This document shows, piece after piece, positions 1 through 11,900 of a stretch of 64,000 nt of DNA (within the stretch, counting starts at the first letter, position 1; each line of letters starts with the position of its first letter). Source of the DNA: Flavobacterium nackdongense (GTDB lineage Bacteria; Bacteroidota; Bacteroidia; Flavobacteriales; Flavobacteriaceae); NCBI RefSeq assembly GCF_004355225.1, contig NZ_CP037933.1:2356001-2420000 (forward strand). The letters run 5' to 3'. The notes below the pieces were generated by a model. It saw only the letters and a list, made by a program, of their open reading frames with translations, had not been told where the DNA came from and searched no databases. Both the position numbers and the translations under genes were made by a program.

Positions 1-1678
1 CTGCCGAAACTGAAGAAGTTCCTTCCATCGAAAGAATTCCGTTTACCGTAGGCAATCCGGTTAGTGTTTTTGTTCCTGAGGCAGAAAAAGTTAAATTGTT
101 AAATGTAGAAGACGTTGACAATGTTTGACCAGCTCCACCAAAATTGACGGTACCTGTTCCAGCATTAAAATTGGATCCTGTTCCTGTCCAGGCTATCCCA
201 GTAAAATTAACATTTAATAGACTTGAGCCTCCGTTTAAAGTTCCTGCCGTTAAATTGACTGCTCCCGAAAAAGTATGTGTTAAACTGGATCCTAAATTCA
301 AAGTTCCACCGCTTCCATTCATCGTTATTCCTGCTCCGCTCACATTTCCGGTAAAAGTTGCAGTACCGCTAGTTTTAGTCATCGATACCAATCCTGTTGT
401 GGTAAAACCTGCAATACTTTGGGTCGCCATTGTATTGGTAATAATGATTGGACCGGTTGAAGTAAATGTTCCTCCATTATTAATAAAATCGCCTCCAAGC
501 GATAAACTATTTGCTCCGGTCAATAATTTTGCGCCACTATTTATGGTCAATGGTATTCCTGCATTAAAAACTTTGGCCCCATTTAGGGTTGTATTTTGAT
601 TTCCATTAATAACTACACCACCAGCAGCAGCAAATGGGGTAATCCATTCTGCTCCGATAGTTCGAGCCACAGCAATATTATATTGTAATGTAGCTGTGGC
701 AGCATACGTTGGTGCCGCCGACGCAACTGCCTGCCCTTCCATAGCAAGTACTTTATTAACTGTGGTGGTTGCCGTTGCTATGGATTTTGTTCCTGTACCT
801 GTCAGTGTCAAATTGTTGTAGATTACGGGAGCTACTGTTTGATTAACACCTCCATAATATTCGACTGTTCCGGTTCCTAAATTATAAATTCCGGTTCCTC
901 CTGTACCTGTGGCACTACCCCCAATTCGTAACAAACTTGAACCACCATTTAAATTTCCATTGGTTCTTGTCCATGCACCCGAAAAAGTGTGGGTGCCTGA
1001 AACTAAATCTAATGTTCCTCCTGCGCCATTTAAGGTCAGACCACCAGCTGTTACATTTCCTGTAAGAGTGGCAGTACCTCCTGTTTTGAGCATACTAACT
1101 ATTCCTGTAGTAGTAAATGCCGGAATAGATTGATCAGCATTGCCAATAAATTGCACTTGCGCTGCACCTAATGTAAAGATTCCAGAATACGTAAAAGCAC
1201 CTCCTAACACCAAAAAACCCGCCCCAGAATAGGTCAATGAACCTGTGCTGGAAAAATTTCCAGTGGTCGTTGAAATTCGACCAGTAGTTAAATTGAAACT
1301 ACCTGAATTGTTGAAATTACCAGCTGCTGTTAGATTTACTTGACCAGTAGTTCCTGTAACCGTTCCATTGTTGGTAAAAAAACCAGCAACAGTCAGCCTT
1401 CTATTTGCAATATTCAAAGTGGCTCCCGCATTTATGGTGACATTGGTTATTGAAGCATTTGCTCCTAATGATACGCTATTAGCGCCAGTAGTGGCTATAA
1501 TTACATCGTCCCCTGCGGCAGGAGCAACACCCCCCACCCAAGTAGAACCTGTTGCCCAAGCCCCTCCGGTTGCTGTACTTGTTCTTGTGGCTGCAGTAGC
1601 AATTGCTGTGGCGAATAGCAAAAAAATAAGCCCCAATAAAGAGCTACATCTGTTTTTAGAAAAGGAAAGTGCTTTCAT
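1..1678 (-). CDS. Partial secreted adhesin-like protein (C-terminus beyond window)
   Basis: An open frame on the minus strand starts at the ATG at 1676-1678 and runs off the left edge, so about 559 residues are visible and the C-terminus is missing. The N-terminus is a Sec signal peptide (MKALSFSKNRC, then a hydrophobic run ending near ATAIATAA). The mature part is rich in G, T, S, N and A and has short beta-strand repeats of the kind GGTLNLGS and TGTVNFGGAGQT, as in filamentous adhesins. Its first 50 mature residues (STWVGGVAPAAGDDVII) resemble the N-terminus of the next protein, at 1933-5514 (STWVGGAVPSSIDDVVI), so the two are probably paralogues. A T9SS signal is expected at the unseen end but cannot be confirmed. 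The substrate or ligand is unknown. Confidence 0.8.
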   Translation of the reverse strand, partial: MKALSFSKNRCSSLLGLIFLLFATAIATAATRTSTATGGAWATGSTWVGGVAPAAGDDVIIATTGANSVSLGANASITNVTINAGATLNIANRRLTVAGFFTNNGTVTGTTGQVNLTAAGNFNNSGSFNLTTGRISTTTGNFSSTGSLTYSGAGFLVLGGAFTYSGIFTLGAAQVQFIGNADQSIPAFTTTGIVSMLKTGGTATLTGNVTAGGLTLNGAGGTLDLVSGTHTFSGAWTRTNGNLNGGSSLLRIGGSATGTGGTGIYNLGTGTVEYYGGVNQTVAPVIYNNLTLTGTGTKSIATATTTVNKVLAMEGQAVASAAPTYAATATLQYNIAVARTIGAEWITPFAAAGGVVINGNQNTTLNGAKVFNAGIPLTINSGAKLLTGANSLSLGGDFINNGGTFTSTGPIIITNTMATQSIAGFTTTGLVSMTKTSGTATFTGNVSGAGITMNGSGGTLNLGSSLTHTFSGAVNLTAGTLNGGSSLLNVNFTGIAWTGTGSNFNAGTGTVNFGGAGQTLSTSSTFNNLTFSASGTKTLTGLPTVNGILSMEGTSSVSA

Positions 1679-1718
1679 AATAAGTTGAATACTGATGGTA
1701 AATAGTAAGAATTGAATG

Positions 1719-1726
1719 CAAATATA
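1719..1726 (-). promoter_or_regulatory. Candidate -7 box of the partial adhesin
   Basis: The minus strand reads TATATTTG, matching the flavobacterial -7 consensus TAnnTTTG, 40 bases upstream of the ATG at 1678. I see no clear TTG at the -33 spacing, so the call rests on the -7 box alone. Confidence 0.4.
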
Positions 1727-1871
1727 ATTGATTTTCAGAGCCTTTTTAAAAAAGTAAAAAAATAAATATTTGTTAACTACAAACTCACTTTCACCATCGT
1801 AATCCATAAAAGAATAAATAATATCGGAAGAATGGGCGTTTCTGATAATTGTAGACTTCCTTGAATTAGAA

Positions 1872-1908
1872 ATCCCACTAACAACTGCTTTATAGTTACT
1901 AGTGGGAT
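1872..1908 (-). terminator. Hairpin after the 1193-aa protein gene
   Basis: ATCCCACTA (1872-1880) pairs perfectly with TAGTGGGAT (1900-1908), and an inner TAAC/GTTA lengthens the stem. It lies 25 bases after the stop codon of the gene at 1933-5514. The T-run that follows on the minus strand is weak, so termination is likely but not certain. Confidence 0.5.
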
Positions 1909-1932
1909 CAATTTTACTTTAAAATCTGGTTT

Positions 1933-4900
1933 TTAATACATTATTTTTTCAGTACTAATGCTTCCGTTTTGTAATGTTGTTTTAATGATCAAGGTTTCGT
2001 GACTTGCTTTAAAATCTGTTAAGAGAAACTCGCTACTGTTGATGCTGTCTTTTTGATAAAGTTTTCGTCCGAGCAGGTCGAAAATGATTACTTTATCGAT
2101 AGTTTCACCAAAGGAACTGACTTTAATTTGTTTGTTTTTGACTGAAACCAAAACAGTTTTTTCAGTAGCATCAAAATCAGTGGTTCCGAGTGTTTTATTG
2201 GTGTACCGCAGCACAAAACGATCGTCAAAGGTACCGGCAAGCGTACTGAATGTATACTTATCGTTTTTTAAATTAATGGTTGTATGGGTTAATTTATCTT
2301 CAAGGTATACGTCTTGATTGGCTAGTTTTCCGTCGGTTTCGTCAATGTTTATTGTAAAAGTTCCGGCTACTGCAATTCTATACCCTAGAGACACCTCATC
2401 ATTTTCATCAAATGGTAGAGCGCGTCCTTGAATGGTTAGATTCTTGTCCTCGTTTATACTATAGAAATCCAGAAAATCATTGCCATCGAAACTTTCGCCA
2501 TCATACAATTTGTCCCAAGTATTGGTAGCACCTGTTATGTATCCTACTAAAGTCTGTTTGAACGCTCCTTGTTCATTGGTTAAGTTTAGCCAAACTCGAT
2601 GTTTTTCAATAGTGGCGTCTGTTTTGGCTTTAGGATTTTTAGTTTTATAAAAATTAGAATTATTCAATGGATTTCCCGAACCATCTAATCGCATTGCGTT
2701 TGTGAACGTAACTGTACCGCCGGCTGTAGTGCTAGTTGTGAAAAAACTTTGGCCTGCCGCAATTTTTCCTGTTGGTCTATTAGAAACTACTTCTTCTCCA
2801 CTATCCAAAATTCCATTTCCATTAATATCATTAAAATTCCCAGAGGTTCCAACTCCTCCTGATAAAGTATAGGTGGCATAATCATTGCCAGAATATGCAT
2901 AAACTCCAGTTCCTGGATCAGGTGTCCCAATTGCAATTGGGGTGTTGTGTGTCCAGAAATAAAGTGTTCCGTCTATAACAGTACTATTTGCTAATATAAA
3001 TTTATCTGCATCTATCGCAGATGGATACGGATTCCCTATAAGATTAGACGATGCAGCTCCAACAACCGGAATAGTTTTAGTTCCATTATTAGGGACTCCA
3101 TTAAATGTAAGAGTACCAAAACCTACTGGGGGACCTGATGGCGGTGGTACACCTCTGATGGCATAGCCTTTTCCAACTATCATCGTGGTTGCTGACGGGA
3201 CTTCCTGAACCCAATCTGTTCCGTTAAAAGACAAAAACTTGTCTTGTTTTGTTGTAGGAGATAGTGCTAATAAATTTTGCGAGACTACCGGAGATGACCA
3301 ATATGTATAATCCATTTCGCCACCAGTGTAATTTCGCTTGTAGGATATGTTTCCTGCATTGGTTACGGTATTTATTTGCACCAAACTTGCCGAATCTTCG
3401 AAGGTGATTGTTCCACCATTATTGGTTACTTTGTCTGTCACTTTTAGGGTGTTGCCGCCATTTACAGTCAAACTACCGCCTGAATTTACAGTTATAGTAT
3501 TGGCTAAGGCTATTTTACTAGTATCATTTACAATTGGTTTGAATGTTGTACCACTTGGGATCGTTATATCAGAAGCAGCTGTTGGAATACTACCACAAGA
3601 CCAGTTTGTAGCTGTAAACCAGCTAGAACTGGTTGTGCCAACCCAGGAGTTGGATGAAGATATAGTTACATTTGTTGGTGCGCTATTTGCGATAGCACAA
3701 CTCCCGCTTTGAACTACAGCTCTAAATTGTGTTGTCGATGTCAAAGCTCCTGAAGTATAGGTTGTTGCAGTATTAGCAATATCGGTCCAAATAGAAAATG
3801 GACTTACAGACGATTGCCATTTAACTACAGTCCCTGTTTGTCCTGACAAGGTCAATAAGCCACTTGTATTTCCCGAACAAATTGTCGTTCCGCCTGTTAC
3901 TGTTCCACCAACTGAGGATAGATTTAAGCTTACACTGATCGTATTTGAAGAGGAGGAAGTTCCACAAGCATTATTTGACCTAACTCTATAGTAATAGGTT
4001 ACCCCTGAACTTAGACCTGTGACTGTATAAGAGTTAACATTTCCTATATCTAAATTATTGTATACTCCCACAAAACTAGTAAATGCATTAACTGTTGATA
4101 CGTCCAAATAGTATCTCAAAACATTAGTTTGCGAGTTCCAATTCGCATTAAACGTATCGCACCCAACACTCGTAGCAGAAATTGCAGTAGGAGTTGCTGC
4201 TGTACTAGCATTAACATTAACAGTTGCTATCGACGAATATACAGAGGGACAACTACCGCTTTGAACTACCGCTCTATAAACTGTCGAGGCGCTTAAATTA
4301 GAAACTAACAAAGTAGGGCTTGTGTTTGTAATTGAAGAAACTGTAGAAAAATTATTAGTGGAAGATTCCCATCTCAAAATATTTCCAATTTGACCATTTA
4401 ATTTTATTGTAGTAGAATTCAGTCCAGAACAAACTGTTGTCAAAATTGGAGTTAATGCACCTCCCTCTGATCCCCAATTCAGTGTTGCAGTATTACTGTT
4501 TTTAGTGCAAGATCCTTGTTTTACTTTAACTCTGTATCTGTAATTATTAAAAGAATTATTTACATTGCTAACAATCAACGTATTAGTATTGTTTCCGCTA
4601 TAATTTATTCCATTAATTACATCAACCCAACCTCCTCCAGCATTAACTTGCCAAACAAAAGTTGGCGAACTAATTGGACTTACTGCTACAGTAAAACTTG
4701 TTGATGTAGCTCCCGTACATAAAGCAACGTCTTGTGGAGTAGTTAAGGAAAATGACGTACAAGTGCCCCCGTATATTACTTCGTTAATCAATCCTCCTAA
4801 AACAGGATCTGTTGGTAAATTTCCAGCAACTACGCCAGAACCTACAGTCCCCGGCCCTATACTAACTGTTGCATTTGGGTTTACTGGCCATAATTCTCCT

Positions 4901-5514
4901 TCACCTGAAGTACCTCCCCCTGTAATTGTTATTAGACCAATAAAATCACCTCCCACAGCAATCCTTCCGTTTCCTTGTAGAGTAGACGTGTCTGAACTAA
5001 TAAAATCACCAGCAATAATTGCGTATGCCTTCCAAAAATCTGTAGAACCATTATTATAATAATCCCCAAAAACCTTAAGAAAAACATCCTTATTACTTTC
5101 CAAATCTAAAGTTCCGCCTATATTTACGACAACATTATTTGTAACTCCTACAGTGATGGTGTTATTTCCTGTACGTAATGTACCATTAACGGTTAATGAA
5201 TTAATTGAAATAGTAGTATCGGCATTTATTAAAACCGTAGCAACACCTGCAATCACGACATCGTCAATCGAACTTGGAACTGCACCCCCAACCCAAGTTG
5301 AACCTGAATTCCAATTACCTCCTGCCCCAGTACTAGTAATTGTAGCCCCAAACGATACTGTTTGAAACATAACAAAAAAAGCCACTAATATCCAGCGACT
5401 AGCTTTTGAAGGTTGTGATGTGTATATAGAATTTATTAAGGAATGGAAGTAGGTTGATAAATTCATAGGGGTAACTTGCCTCGTTTTTGATGGGGAACTA
5501 TTGCCAATCTGCAT
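1933..5514 (-). CDS. Large T9SS-secreted surface protein with Ig/FN3-like domains and type C sorting signal
   Basis: This 1193-residue protein has a hydrophobic signal segment at about residues 41-55 (WILVAFFVMFQTVSFGA); the start at 5514 gives a long n-region, and Met17 (ATG at 5466) is an alternative. The middle holds Ig-like repeats (SSTTIKLNGQIGN and similar, with paired Cys) and an FN3-like domain near 430-530 (YYLDVSTVNAFTSF, then YYYRVRS). From about 738 comes a module shared with the two other giants (TYWSSPV, NPYPSAIDADKF, LYFWTHNTP, GNDFLDFYSI). The last 70 residues (KNKQIKVSSFGETIDKVIIF to STEKIMY) match the type C T9SS C-terminal signal known from Flavobacterium chitinase ChiA. 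One acidic loop, NDINGNGILDSGEE, stands where the paralogue at 16038-21923 has an expanded array. It is probably a surface or secreted adhesin; no enzymatic motif is seen. Confidence 0.85.
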   Translation of the reverse strand: MQIGNSSPSKTRQVTPMNLSTYFHSLINSIYTSQPSKASRWILVAFFVMFQTVSFGATITSTGAGGNWNSGSTWVGGAVPSSIDDVVIAGVATVLINADTTISINSLTVNGTLRTGNNTITVGVTNNVVVNIGGTLDLESNKDVFLKVFGDYYNNGSTDFWKAYAIIAGDFISSDTSTLQGNGRIAVGGDFIGLITITGGGTSGEGELWPVNPNATVSIGPGTVGSGVVAGNLPTDPVLGGLINEVIYGGTCTSFSLTTPQDVALCTGATSTSFTVAVSPISSPTFVWQVNAGGGWVDVINGINYSGNNTNTLIVSNVNNSFNNYRYRVKVKQGSCTKNSNTATLNWGSEGGALTPILTTVCSGLNSTTIKLNGQIGNILRWESSTNNFSTVSSITNTSPTLLVSNLSASTVYRAVVQSGSCPSVYSSIATVNVNASTAATPTAISATSVGCDTFNANWNSQTNVLRYYLDVSTVNAFTSFVGVYNNLDIGNVNSYTVTGLSSGVTYYYRVRSNNACGTSSSSNTISVSLNLSSVGGTVTGGTTICSGNTSGLLTLSGQTGTVVKWQSSVSPFSIWTDIANTATTYTSGALTSTTQFRAVVQSGSCAIANSAPTNVTISSSNSWVGTTSSSWFTATNWSCGSIPTAASDITIPSGTTFKPIVNDTSKIALANTITVNSGGSLTVNGGNTLKVTDKVTNNGGTITFEDSASLVQINTVTNAGNISYKRNYTGGEMDYTYWSSPVVSQNLLALSPTTKQDKFLSFNGTDWVQEVPSATTMIVGKGYAIRGVPPPSGPPVGFGTLTFNGVPNNGTKTIPVVGAASSNLIGNPYPSAIDADKFILANSTVIDGTLYFWTHNTPIAIGTPDPGTGVYAYSGNDYATYTLSGGVGTSGNFNDINGNGILDSGEEVVSNRPTGKIAAGQSFFTTSTTAGGTVTFTNAMRLDGSGNPLNNSNFYKTKNPKAKTDATIEKHRVWLNLTNEQGAFKQTLVGYITGATNTWDKLYDGESFDGNDFLDFYSINEDKNLTIQGRALPFDENDEVSLGYRIAVAGTFTINIDETDGKLANQDVYLEDKLTHTTINLKNDKYTFSTLAGTFDDRFVLRYTNKTLGTTDFDATEKTVLVSVKNKQIKVSSFGETIDKVIIFDLLGRKLYQKDSINSSEFLLTDFKASHETLIIKTTLQNGSISTEKIMY

Positions 5515-5555
5515 TAAAAAATAAATAAATTTGGGAATTCAATCCTTTAAAAAAA

Positions 5556-5563
5556 CAAAGGTA
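5556..5563 (-). promoter_or_regulatory. Candidate -7 box for the 1193-aa protein gene
   Basis: The minus strand reads TACCTTTG (TAnnTTTG), 41 bases upstream of the start at 5514. No convincing -33 TTG is visible at the usual 17-23 base spacing. Confidence 0.4.
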
Positions 5564-5901
5564 CTTTCTAATTTATTTCCCTAAAAATTTATTCGGTGAA
5601 GCGCCATTTTAGTCGTTAAAGCACTATGCTTTGTCAATGAAATGCGGTCCATTGAAGACAAATACTGTTAAAAAAATTGAAAGAAATATGGTTGAATATA
5701 TTTAAAGCAAAAAAAATATGGCAATAAGCGGTTTATATTAAAAAATTAACCCTGTCAGGGAATGAAACACTGACAGGGCTTTTGGGTTCTTTTTGAATAT
5801 TGTTATTGCTTTAAAAGATTCCATCTAGATTCGCACAGTTATTCCCCATCGAATGAGGACATCTACAATTTTCAAGTGGTCAAGCAAGGTTTCCACTGCT
5901 A
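5564..5901. other. Gene-free spacer between two giant surface-protein genes
   Basis: The stretch between the promoter box at 5556 and the stop of the 3072-aa gene holds one strong hairpin (5750-5778) and AT-rich DNA. I see no further coding sequence, RNA gene or mobile element in it. Confidence 0.6.
5750..5778 (-). terminator. Hairpin with CCCTGTCA/TGACAGGG stem
   Basis: CCCTGTCA (5750-5757) pairs with TGACAGGG (5771-5778) across a 13-base loop. On the minus strand the stem is followed by GTTAATTTTTT, so it can end transcription of the 3072-aa gene, whose stop is 124 bases upstream. Its core resembles the dyads at 46048-46080 and 48891-48905, so it may also be a copy of a dispersed hairpin. 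Confidence 0.55.
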
Positions 5902-8900
5902 TTATTTGACAATAATTTTCTTGCTGAAATCGCCCTGCGTGGTTTTGATTTTAACCACATAAATTTCGGTAGGCAAGTTCTTAATTGGAATCTGAATACT
6001 AGTTTGCTCCCTACCTTTTACATCCCAAGAGCTGATTTTTTGACCGGATAAACTGTACAGTGTCACCGAATTCACGGTGGCGTCCTGAAGGGTGTTTCGA
6101 ATAATTAAAGTTTTATAATTGTTCGAATATAATGCAATAATTCCGTCGTTAACCACCACTTCATCTATGCCTAGCGTTTTATCGGTATAACGCAAAACAA
6201 AACGATCATCAAAGGTTCCTGCATCCGTGGTGAATGTGTATTTTCCTCCTTTTAGATTATGAATTGTATTGTTCAATTTATCTTCAATAAACACCGGTTG
6301 ATTTAATAGTAAACCATCCACTTGTCCAATGGCTACTGAAAAAGTTCCTCCGACAGCTACGCGATATCCAAGAGGTATTTCATCATTTTGATCAAATGGC
6401 AAGGCTCGTCCTTGAATGGTTAAGTTCTTATCTTGAAGAATACTATAGAAATCAAGGAAATCGTTTCCATCATAACTTTCGCCGTCAAATCGTCCTTCAT
6501 AGTCGTTAGTCGCCTCAGTAACATAACCCACAAGTGTTTGCTTGAAAGCACCTTGAGTATTAGTTAAGTCTAGCCAAATGCGGTGTTTTTCGAGAACATA
6601 AATTTTCGCTTTTGGATTTTTTGTTTTGTAAAATTGAGAATTGTTTCCTGTAATTGTTCCTACTCCTACTCGCATGCTATTATCGTAAACAATCATAGGA
6701 CCGCTTGGCAAAGTGACTTTAGACCCTCCGAAGAATCCTTGGCCTGAGGCAATTTTCCCTGAAGGAATATTATCGTTTATTCCCGTGAACGGAGTAAGAC
6801 TACTAGGTGCTTGAGCTTTTGTAGAAACACCACCTGTCCGATTATAGGAAGCATAGTCATTTCCTGAATAAGCATATACTCCAGTGCCCGGATCAGGTGT
6901 GCCAACAGCTATTGGTGTATTGTGCGTCCAAAAATATAGCGTTCCGTCGAGCACATTTTGATTGGTGTCTAAGAAAGCATCTGCATCTAAAGCTGATGGG
7001 TATGGATTTCCTAAAAGATACGATCTATCAGCAATAATTCCTGAAACGGCATAAGGTCCATTATTAGGCACACCGACAAAAGGTGCTTCATAAAACGCAG
7101 GATTATTAATAGTGAAATTTTGCGGGCCACGAATGATATAACCTACCCCAGGAACCATAGCCGTAGCTGCTGATTCTTGTTTCCAATCATTTAAATTGGA
7201 ATTAAAGGAATAATACTTGTCCACAGAGGTATTCGGCGATACACTACCTAAAGTATGAGGCATTACTGGAGTAGACCAATAGGTATAATCCATTCTTGTG
7301 ATTCTGGTGGTATTGCGTTTGTATGTTATGTTTCCAGTATTTGCAACATTATTTATTTGCACCAAACTGGAGGAATCTTCAAAAGTTAGTGAGCCGCCTA
7401 AAACTTTAACTTCATTATTTAGGGTTACAGTTATACCTGAATTTACAATTACATTACCTGAATTTACAGTACATGAACATCCCGCTAAATCAGCAGTGGC
7501 CGTAAATCCTGTATTGAAAACAAGGTTTTGTGTTCCAATTGTTGGCGGTGGAGTGCCCAAAGACCAGGATCCTGCCGAATAGGTATTGATAAGTGGAGTC
7601 ACTGTTATTGTAGCAGAATATAGAGTTATTAAAGTTGCATTTTTAGCGCGAATTCTATAATATAAAGGACCCGTTGGCATACCTGAAACAACAAATGACA
7701 AGACATTACCCACATTTCTATCTTGATATCCCGAAATGAAAGAGGCAAAATTACTGACTGTAGATACATCTAGCAAATAAGCAGTAGCGGCAAATGTTGC
7801 AGGCCAATTAGCAGTAAATCCAGTACAGTTCAAATCTGTAGCAGGAGAAACTAGAGGATTATAGGGAATCGGTGTTAAAGGGGTTAGCTGCGATCTTGGA
7901 GAAGTGCACAAGGCAACTACTTCAAATTCATAATTTCCATTAGATAGTCCAGTTAGTGTGTATGGAGAACCTGAACCGCTAATGGTTGTTGTTACTCCAT
8001 TTTTTATTTGATTTAGCACCCAATTCCCCGATGGTAAATCCCCTAATGTTATGGTTCCATCGTTATCAGCAAATGTTGGTAAAGTATAAGAAACAATTGT
8101 TGGTCGTAATGGAGTGCCTGGCTGCACGTTTATTACCACATTTGCTGAAGGCAAGGAAGTACAAGTTCCATTTGACACGGTAAAATTGTATGTTCCTGCA
8201 GTTAATCCAGAAATTGTTGTACTAAAACCTGTTCCAGTCGTTGTTGCACCTGAAGTGCCAGTCCTTGTTAAAGTCCAAGTTCCAATGGCAGGCAAACCGC
8301 TTAATAAGATACTTCCTGTAGCAGTAAAACAATCGGGTTGGGTGATTGCAGCTACTGGGGGTGTGACTTCTGGGAGAAAAGTAATCTGTCTAGTCAAAGC
8401 CGTAGTAACAGTACAAGTTGAGGCTGAAGAAGTAAAAATGACCTGCACTTTGTACGCTGCTGATTGTGCTGGAGTACCGTTTAATATGTTTAATGTTGCC
8501 GTTGTAGCTCCTGAGTAATGAACTCCATCAACCACAGGATTCCATACTCCTGAAGCTACAGAACTTTTCCATTGATACGAAACAACCGATCCCGGAGGTG
8601 GGGCAGATGTTGAAACGGTATAGGAATAATTGGTTCCATAACATTGGGTAACATTTGTTGCAGACGGAGAAATTCCAGTGACTTCATTTACTAAAAGTGT
8701 TGCTACGGAGGAAGTTATACTACAACCGTTACTATTAGTAATTATAACTTGGTATTGTGTTCCACTAGGAGACATTACACTACCTACATTTTGGAGCCGA
8801 ATTTCACCAGGACTAGGATAAGAAACATTTCCCTCAGCTGGAATGGTGCTAAAAACAGCCTCTGCAGGTAATTTTCGTTGCCATACATAAGTCAGTCCTG

Positions 8901-11900
8901 AGCCTGATGCTAAAGCTTTAAAAGTAACTATATTTCCTTCGCATTCTAACTCTGTAATAGGCTGTGTGGTAATAATTGGCAAACCATTTATCGTAACAGT
9001 AAATATACAATTGGAAACATTTCCAGCTGAGTCCGTAGCTTTCCATGTAACGGTTGTTGTACCTACATTAAACGCAACTCCGTTTAGGCTTGTTCCAGTT
9101 CCCGTTGTACTTCCTGATAAAGTATAAACTAGTGAAAAGGTGCAGTTGTCTGTTGCCAGTGCATTCCAACTTGTACCGACTTTTGTATATGAAGTTGCAT
9201 TATCTGCGCATAAAGATGCAGGATTCGTTGGACAACTTGTGAAAACGGGTGCCAGATTGTCCACCACCGTTACTATTGAAGTACAGGTAGCACTATTTCC
9301 TGAAATATCTTTGACCGTTAAAATTACGTTATTAGCCCCCAAATTTGAACAGTTAAAAGTGGATTTGTCAATCGTAACAGATTGAATAGAACAATTATCT
9401 GTACTACCATTATTAATCATAGACTCAGTGATGGTTGCCACTCCAGCAGAATTAAGATAAACAGTGATTGGTTTACAATTTGCAGTTGGTGGAATATTAT
9501 CAGTAATGTTAGTAATAACTGTTGCAGCACCGATACCTTGACCATTGTCTGGTGGGCTGCTTATAACATTGGCTGTATTGCTTACTGATAGCAGTGAACT
9601 ACAACTAGGCACCACTGTAATAATTTTTTGAACCGTATTTTGCCCAGCTCTTTTTTTAGTTAAAGATCCAACATTCCATCTAATTGAATTGCCAGTTTGT
9701 ATACCTCCGCCATTATCAGTTATAGAAAGGGATGCTGGCACTAGGTCATTAATAACTACATTTGTAGCATCGTCTCCGTTACTGTTGTTTACCACTGTAA
9801 TTTTATATTTAAAGGGTACTCCTACAATAGCATTAGTGATGTCTACTCCGGTTGTATTGTCAATTGCCACTTTAGAAATCTCTAGCTGTGAGCCATTGTC
9901 GGCCGGCGGTTGGTTTCCATTATATTCATAGGTGTAAGCATCCGCTGAAACAGAAGAGTTTGAACATAAATTACTAGTTGCAATAAGCACTGTATGATTA
10001 TAAACCCTAGGTTGATTACCTTGTACAGAAAGTTCTAATTGAAAAGTGTAATTCCCACCCGCTGAAATCATTGGAGTGGAAGTAATTACAGCTCCTCCCA
10101 TCGTAAGAAATCGTACGTCCATTGTTACATCCATCGGATCAGAATCTGCAATGTATGACAAATTGAATGAATCAGATACTAAGCCAACATTTGTAACTGT
10201 ATAAGTGTACAGAACTAACGACCCCGTAAATTTCTTAACAAAACCCGATGCAAAGCTAGGATTGATGCTCACATTAGGAACAGGATTTACTAGTACAGTT
10301 GTCGTTTGTGAAGCTGTACATCCATTCCCATTAATAACGGTCAGCGTATAAGTTCCAGCTGCACCCATAGATACATTGGGAATACTAGGATTTTGCGAAG
10401 TAGAACTAAATCCCAAAGGACCAACCCAAGAATAAGTTGGAGTTCCAAAGGCACCCGATGTAATATTGCCAAATAATTTTAATGTATTACCTGCACAAAC
10501 CACGCTATTAGAGGTGGCAGTAATTGCTAGACTTGATTGTACAGTTACAGTTGCGTTGCAACTCGAAGAATTCCCAGCAGCATCTGTAATTGTTAATGTT
10601 ACTGTATTGGCTCCAATATTGCTACAGTCGAAATTCGCTTTGCTGATGGTTCTCGTAAAAGAACAATTATCCGATGATCCGTTATTAATATCAGTTGCTA
10701 GGAGTGTGGCGTTTCCCGCAACATCAAGATTTAATGTAAACGGTTTGCAAAGAGCTACAGGAGCAATTGCATCAACAACGGTAACCGTTGACGTACAAGA
10801 ATTTACGTTTCCACTGGTATCTGTGACGGTTAATGTTACTGAATTCGTTCCTAAATTGGCACAATTAAAAGTAGTTTTGCTAGCCACCAAACTAGCGATA
10901 CCACAATTATCTGTTGAATTATTATTGATGTCAGCAGCTGTTATGCTTGCAGTTCCAAGGGCATTCAAACTAACCGAAATATTTTTACAGATAGCAGTTG
11001 GTGGTTGATTGTCGACTACGGTCACTGTTTGTGTTGAAGTCGCAATTAAGCTAGCTCCATCTGTGGCGGTCCAAGTTACTGTGTTTGTCCCTTTTGACAA
11101 AGTCGCTGGTGAACGAGTTACGGTTACCGTTGTACAATTGTCAGCAGCCGTTGGAGCTGTTAATTGCGAACTAGCATAGGTACAAACGCCTGGGTCAGCA
11201 TTAACGGTGATATCTGTTAAGGTTGCTATGGTTGGTGGTTGATTGTCGACTACAGTCACTGTTTGTGTTGAAGTCGCAGTTAAGCCAGCTCCATCTGTGG
11301 CGGTCCAAGTTACTGTGTTTGTCCCTTTTGACAAAGTCGCTGGTGAACGAGTTACAGTTACCGTTGTACAATTATCAGATGCAGTTGGTGAAGTTAATTG
11401 CGAACTAGCATAGGTACAAACGCCTGAATCAGCATTGACAGTTATTGCAGCCAATGTGGCTATGGTTGGTGGTTGATTGTCGACTACGGTCACTGTTTGT
11501 GTTGAAGTCGCAGTTAAGCCAGCTCCATCTGTGGCAGTCCAAGTTACTGTGTTTGTCCCTTTTGACAAAGTCGCTGGTGAACGAGTTACAGTTACCGTTG
11601 TACAATTATCAGATGCAGTTGGTGAAGTTAATTGCGAACTAGCATAGGTACAAACGCCTGAATCAGCATTGACAGTTATTGCAGCCAATGTGGCTATGGT
11701 TGGTGGTTGATTGTCGACTACAGTCACTGTTTGTGTTGAAGTCGCAGTTAAGCCAGCTCCATCTGTGGCAGTCCAAGTTACTGTGTTTGTCCCTTTTGAC
11801 AAAGTCGCTGGTGAACGAGTTACAGTTACCGTTGTGCAATTATCAGATGCAGTTGGTGGAGTTAATTGTGAACTAGCATAGGTACAAACGCCTGAATCAG

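Noticed and set aside
144..1133. Proline- and valine-rich plus-strand frames opposite the partial adhesin
   Set aside because: Composition mirrors the G/T/N-rich minus-strand protein, which has a signal peptide and a family-like N-terminus.
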